A stretch of DNA of 39,372 bases from an uncultured Coriobacteriia bacterium. GTDB taxonomy: Bacteria; Actinomycetota; Coriobacteriia; Coriobacteriales; QAMH01. The position numbers and the translations under genes are program-made. This document shows, in pieces, positions 38,609-39,372 of the stretch; positions within the stretch are counted from its first letter, which is position 1; each line of letters starts with the position of its first letter. Location: NCBI GenBank assembly GCA_902478425.1, contig CABSKV010000004.1, positions 1 to 39,372 on the forward strand. Reading direction: 5' to 3'. The notes beneath the pieces were generated by a model that was given only the letters and a program-made list of their open reading frames with translations, was not told where the DNA came from and did no database searches.

Positions 38609-39372
38609 ATGAAGCTCAACGCCGATATCGTTTTCGACAACCTGAATGATCACATCTCCGTCGAGATGCTCGGTCGCAAGGAAAGCGGGCTGCACTTGAG
38701 CCGTCCGCGCTTCTACACCGGAAACGGCCAGATCTTCGAGAAGGACACGCTCTACATCATCCGCGCCGACAAGCTGCCGATGCGCTCGTCGGTGCGCCCC
38801 GGTGCGGTGCTGGTCGTTGTGGGCGACACCATGCAGCTCTCGTTCTACAAGAACCGATGCTGCATCATCCACGTCACCGACGACACGGACATCTTCAACG
38901 TGTTCAACCTCGTGCAAGACATCTACAATCGCTACGAGACGCTCGATGCCGAGATAGCGAACATCATCAACACCACGGCCGGCATCCAGCGAATCGTCGA
39001 TGTCGCGGCGCCCGTGCTCGGAACCGACATCCTCATCCTCGACGAGTACTTCGGGGTCCTGGCGGCAACCGAAAACCAGGCGGGCACCTACCTCGACCTC
39101 GCGAACCTCAGCACCTTCTTGGCAAGCGAGGATCTTGCCATGCAGAGACACGACCCGATCTCCATGACCATTCTCGATGGCAGCTACCTGTGCCAGAACA
39201 TCTTCGTCGGCGAGGAATACGCTGGAAGCGTGACCTTTGACTACGCGGGGCGCCGGCGCCTGCCAAGCGATGGCGTCATGATCTCCTACATCGCCGACGC
39301 GATAAGCCTCGCGATGCGCCAGCTGCCTCCGTCGGAAAGCGGAGACTTCGGCGCCTTCCGCAACGTCATAGC
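38609..39372 (+). CDS. PucR/CdaR-type transcriptional regulator, N-terminal part (runs off the right edge)
   Basis: An open frame of 254 codons without stop at the edge. It begins MKLNADIVFDNLNDHISVEM, then RPRFYTGNGQIFEKDTLYIIRADKLP and VRPGAVLVVVGD, the usual N-terminal PucR-like sensor domain of Coriobacterial regulators. Next is a helical linker (FNLVQDIYNRYETLDAEIANI) and a GAF-like part (IQRIVDVAAPVLGTDILILDEYFGVLAAT). The diagnostic C-terminal HTH_30 domain would lie beyond the window, so the family is inferred. ATG 38609 follows a weak ribosome binding site (GGGACGG). Divergent from the GcvT-like operon, its probable target. Confidence 0.75.
   Translation, partial: MKLNADIVFDNLNDHISVEMLGRKESGLHLSRPRFYTGNGQIFEKDTLYIIRADKLPMRSSVRPGAVLVVVGDTMQLSFYKNRCCIIHVTDDTDIFNVFNLVQDIYNRYETLDAEIANIINTTAGIQRIVDVAAPVLGTDILILDEYFGVLAATENQAGTYLDLANLSTFLASEDLAMQRHDPISMTILDGSYLCQNIFVGEEYAGSVTFDYAGRRRLPSDGVMISYIADAISLAMRQLPPSESGDFGAFRNVI

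Noticed and set aside
1..39372. CRISPR arrays, rRNA genes, intact insertion sequences or prophage genes
   Set aside because: No regularly spaced repeats, rRNA-like sequence, complete transposase/integrase or phage structural genes were seen.

Overview
The window looks like chromosome of an anaerobic gut actinobacterium of the class Coriobacteriia, most likely family Eggerthellaceae (Eggerthella/Gordonibacter/Slackia-like). The evidence is the high GC content, two cytoplasmic molybdopterin oxidoreductases each with its own ferredoxin partner, many flavin and Fe-S oxidoreductases each beside its own local regulator, a tandem pair of orphan membrane proteins tentatively placed in DUF5692, a DUF1847 protein, and a surface protein with MucBP-like repeats. 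The genus cannot be settled from the sequence alone.

Layout. 1-1630: FMN-riboswitch-controlled riboflavin ECF transporter (ribU, ecfA1, start of ecfA2). 1701-3604: PLP aminotransferase, a MITE-like repeat and a rhodanese. 3837-10647: soluble Mo enzyme with a two-cluster ferredoxin, a double MarR regulator, an old-yellow-enzyme/dienoyl-CoA-reductase homologue and an SDR. 10734-12730: YtrA-type GntR/ABC operon. 12984-15428: surface protein and MFS exporter. 15630-18373: two paralogous 8-TM proteins and a divergent TetR. 18388-22139: nucleotidyltransferase, PPOX protein, Fe-S aldo/keto reductase, radical SAM protein. 22258-27851: HxlR, two-component system and FtsX-type ABC transporter. 27852-28133: remnant of a REP-associated transposase against tRNA-Gly(CCC). 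28222-31056: DUF1847 protein and an MFS pump under a divergent MerR regulator. 31142-35136: FAD oxidoreductase, Mo enzyme and four-cluster ferredoxin in one operon. 35358-38354: SDR, GcvT-like protein and an unrecognised 399-aa protein, with a divergent PucR-type regulator running off the right edge.

How it works together. Most of the window is a set of small substrate-specific redox modules, each being an oxidoreductase (Mo, OYE, SDR, AKR) with a local regulator (MarR, TetR, MerR, PucR, HxlR). This is the pattern of respiratory or xenobiotic metabolism in Eggerthellaceae. Neither Mo enzyme has a Tat signal, so both should work in the cytoplasm. The 721-aa enzyme has an apparent complete electron path within its operon: NAD(P)H to FAD protein to ferredoxin to Mo.

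The least explained items are (i) a dispersed 37-nt intergenic hairpin with compensatory base changes and a UNCG-type loop, plus a 33-nt relative; (ii) the SDR/GcvT/399-aa operon; (iii) the 807-aa Mo enzyme, in which the second cluster cysteine is Trp and Asp sits where the other Mo enzyme has Cys; and (iv) a plus-strand terminator with no gene in front of it near 35320.
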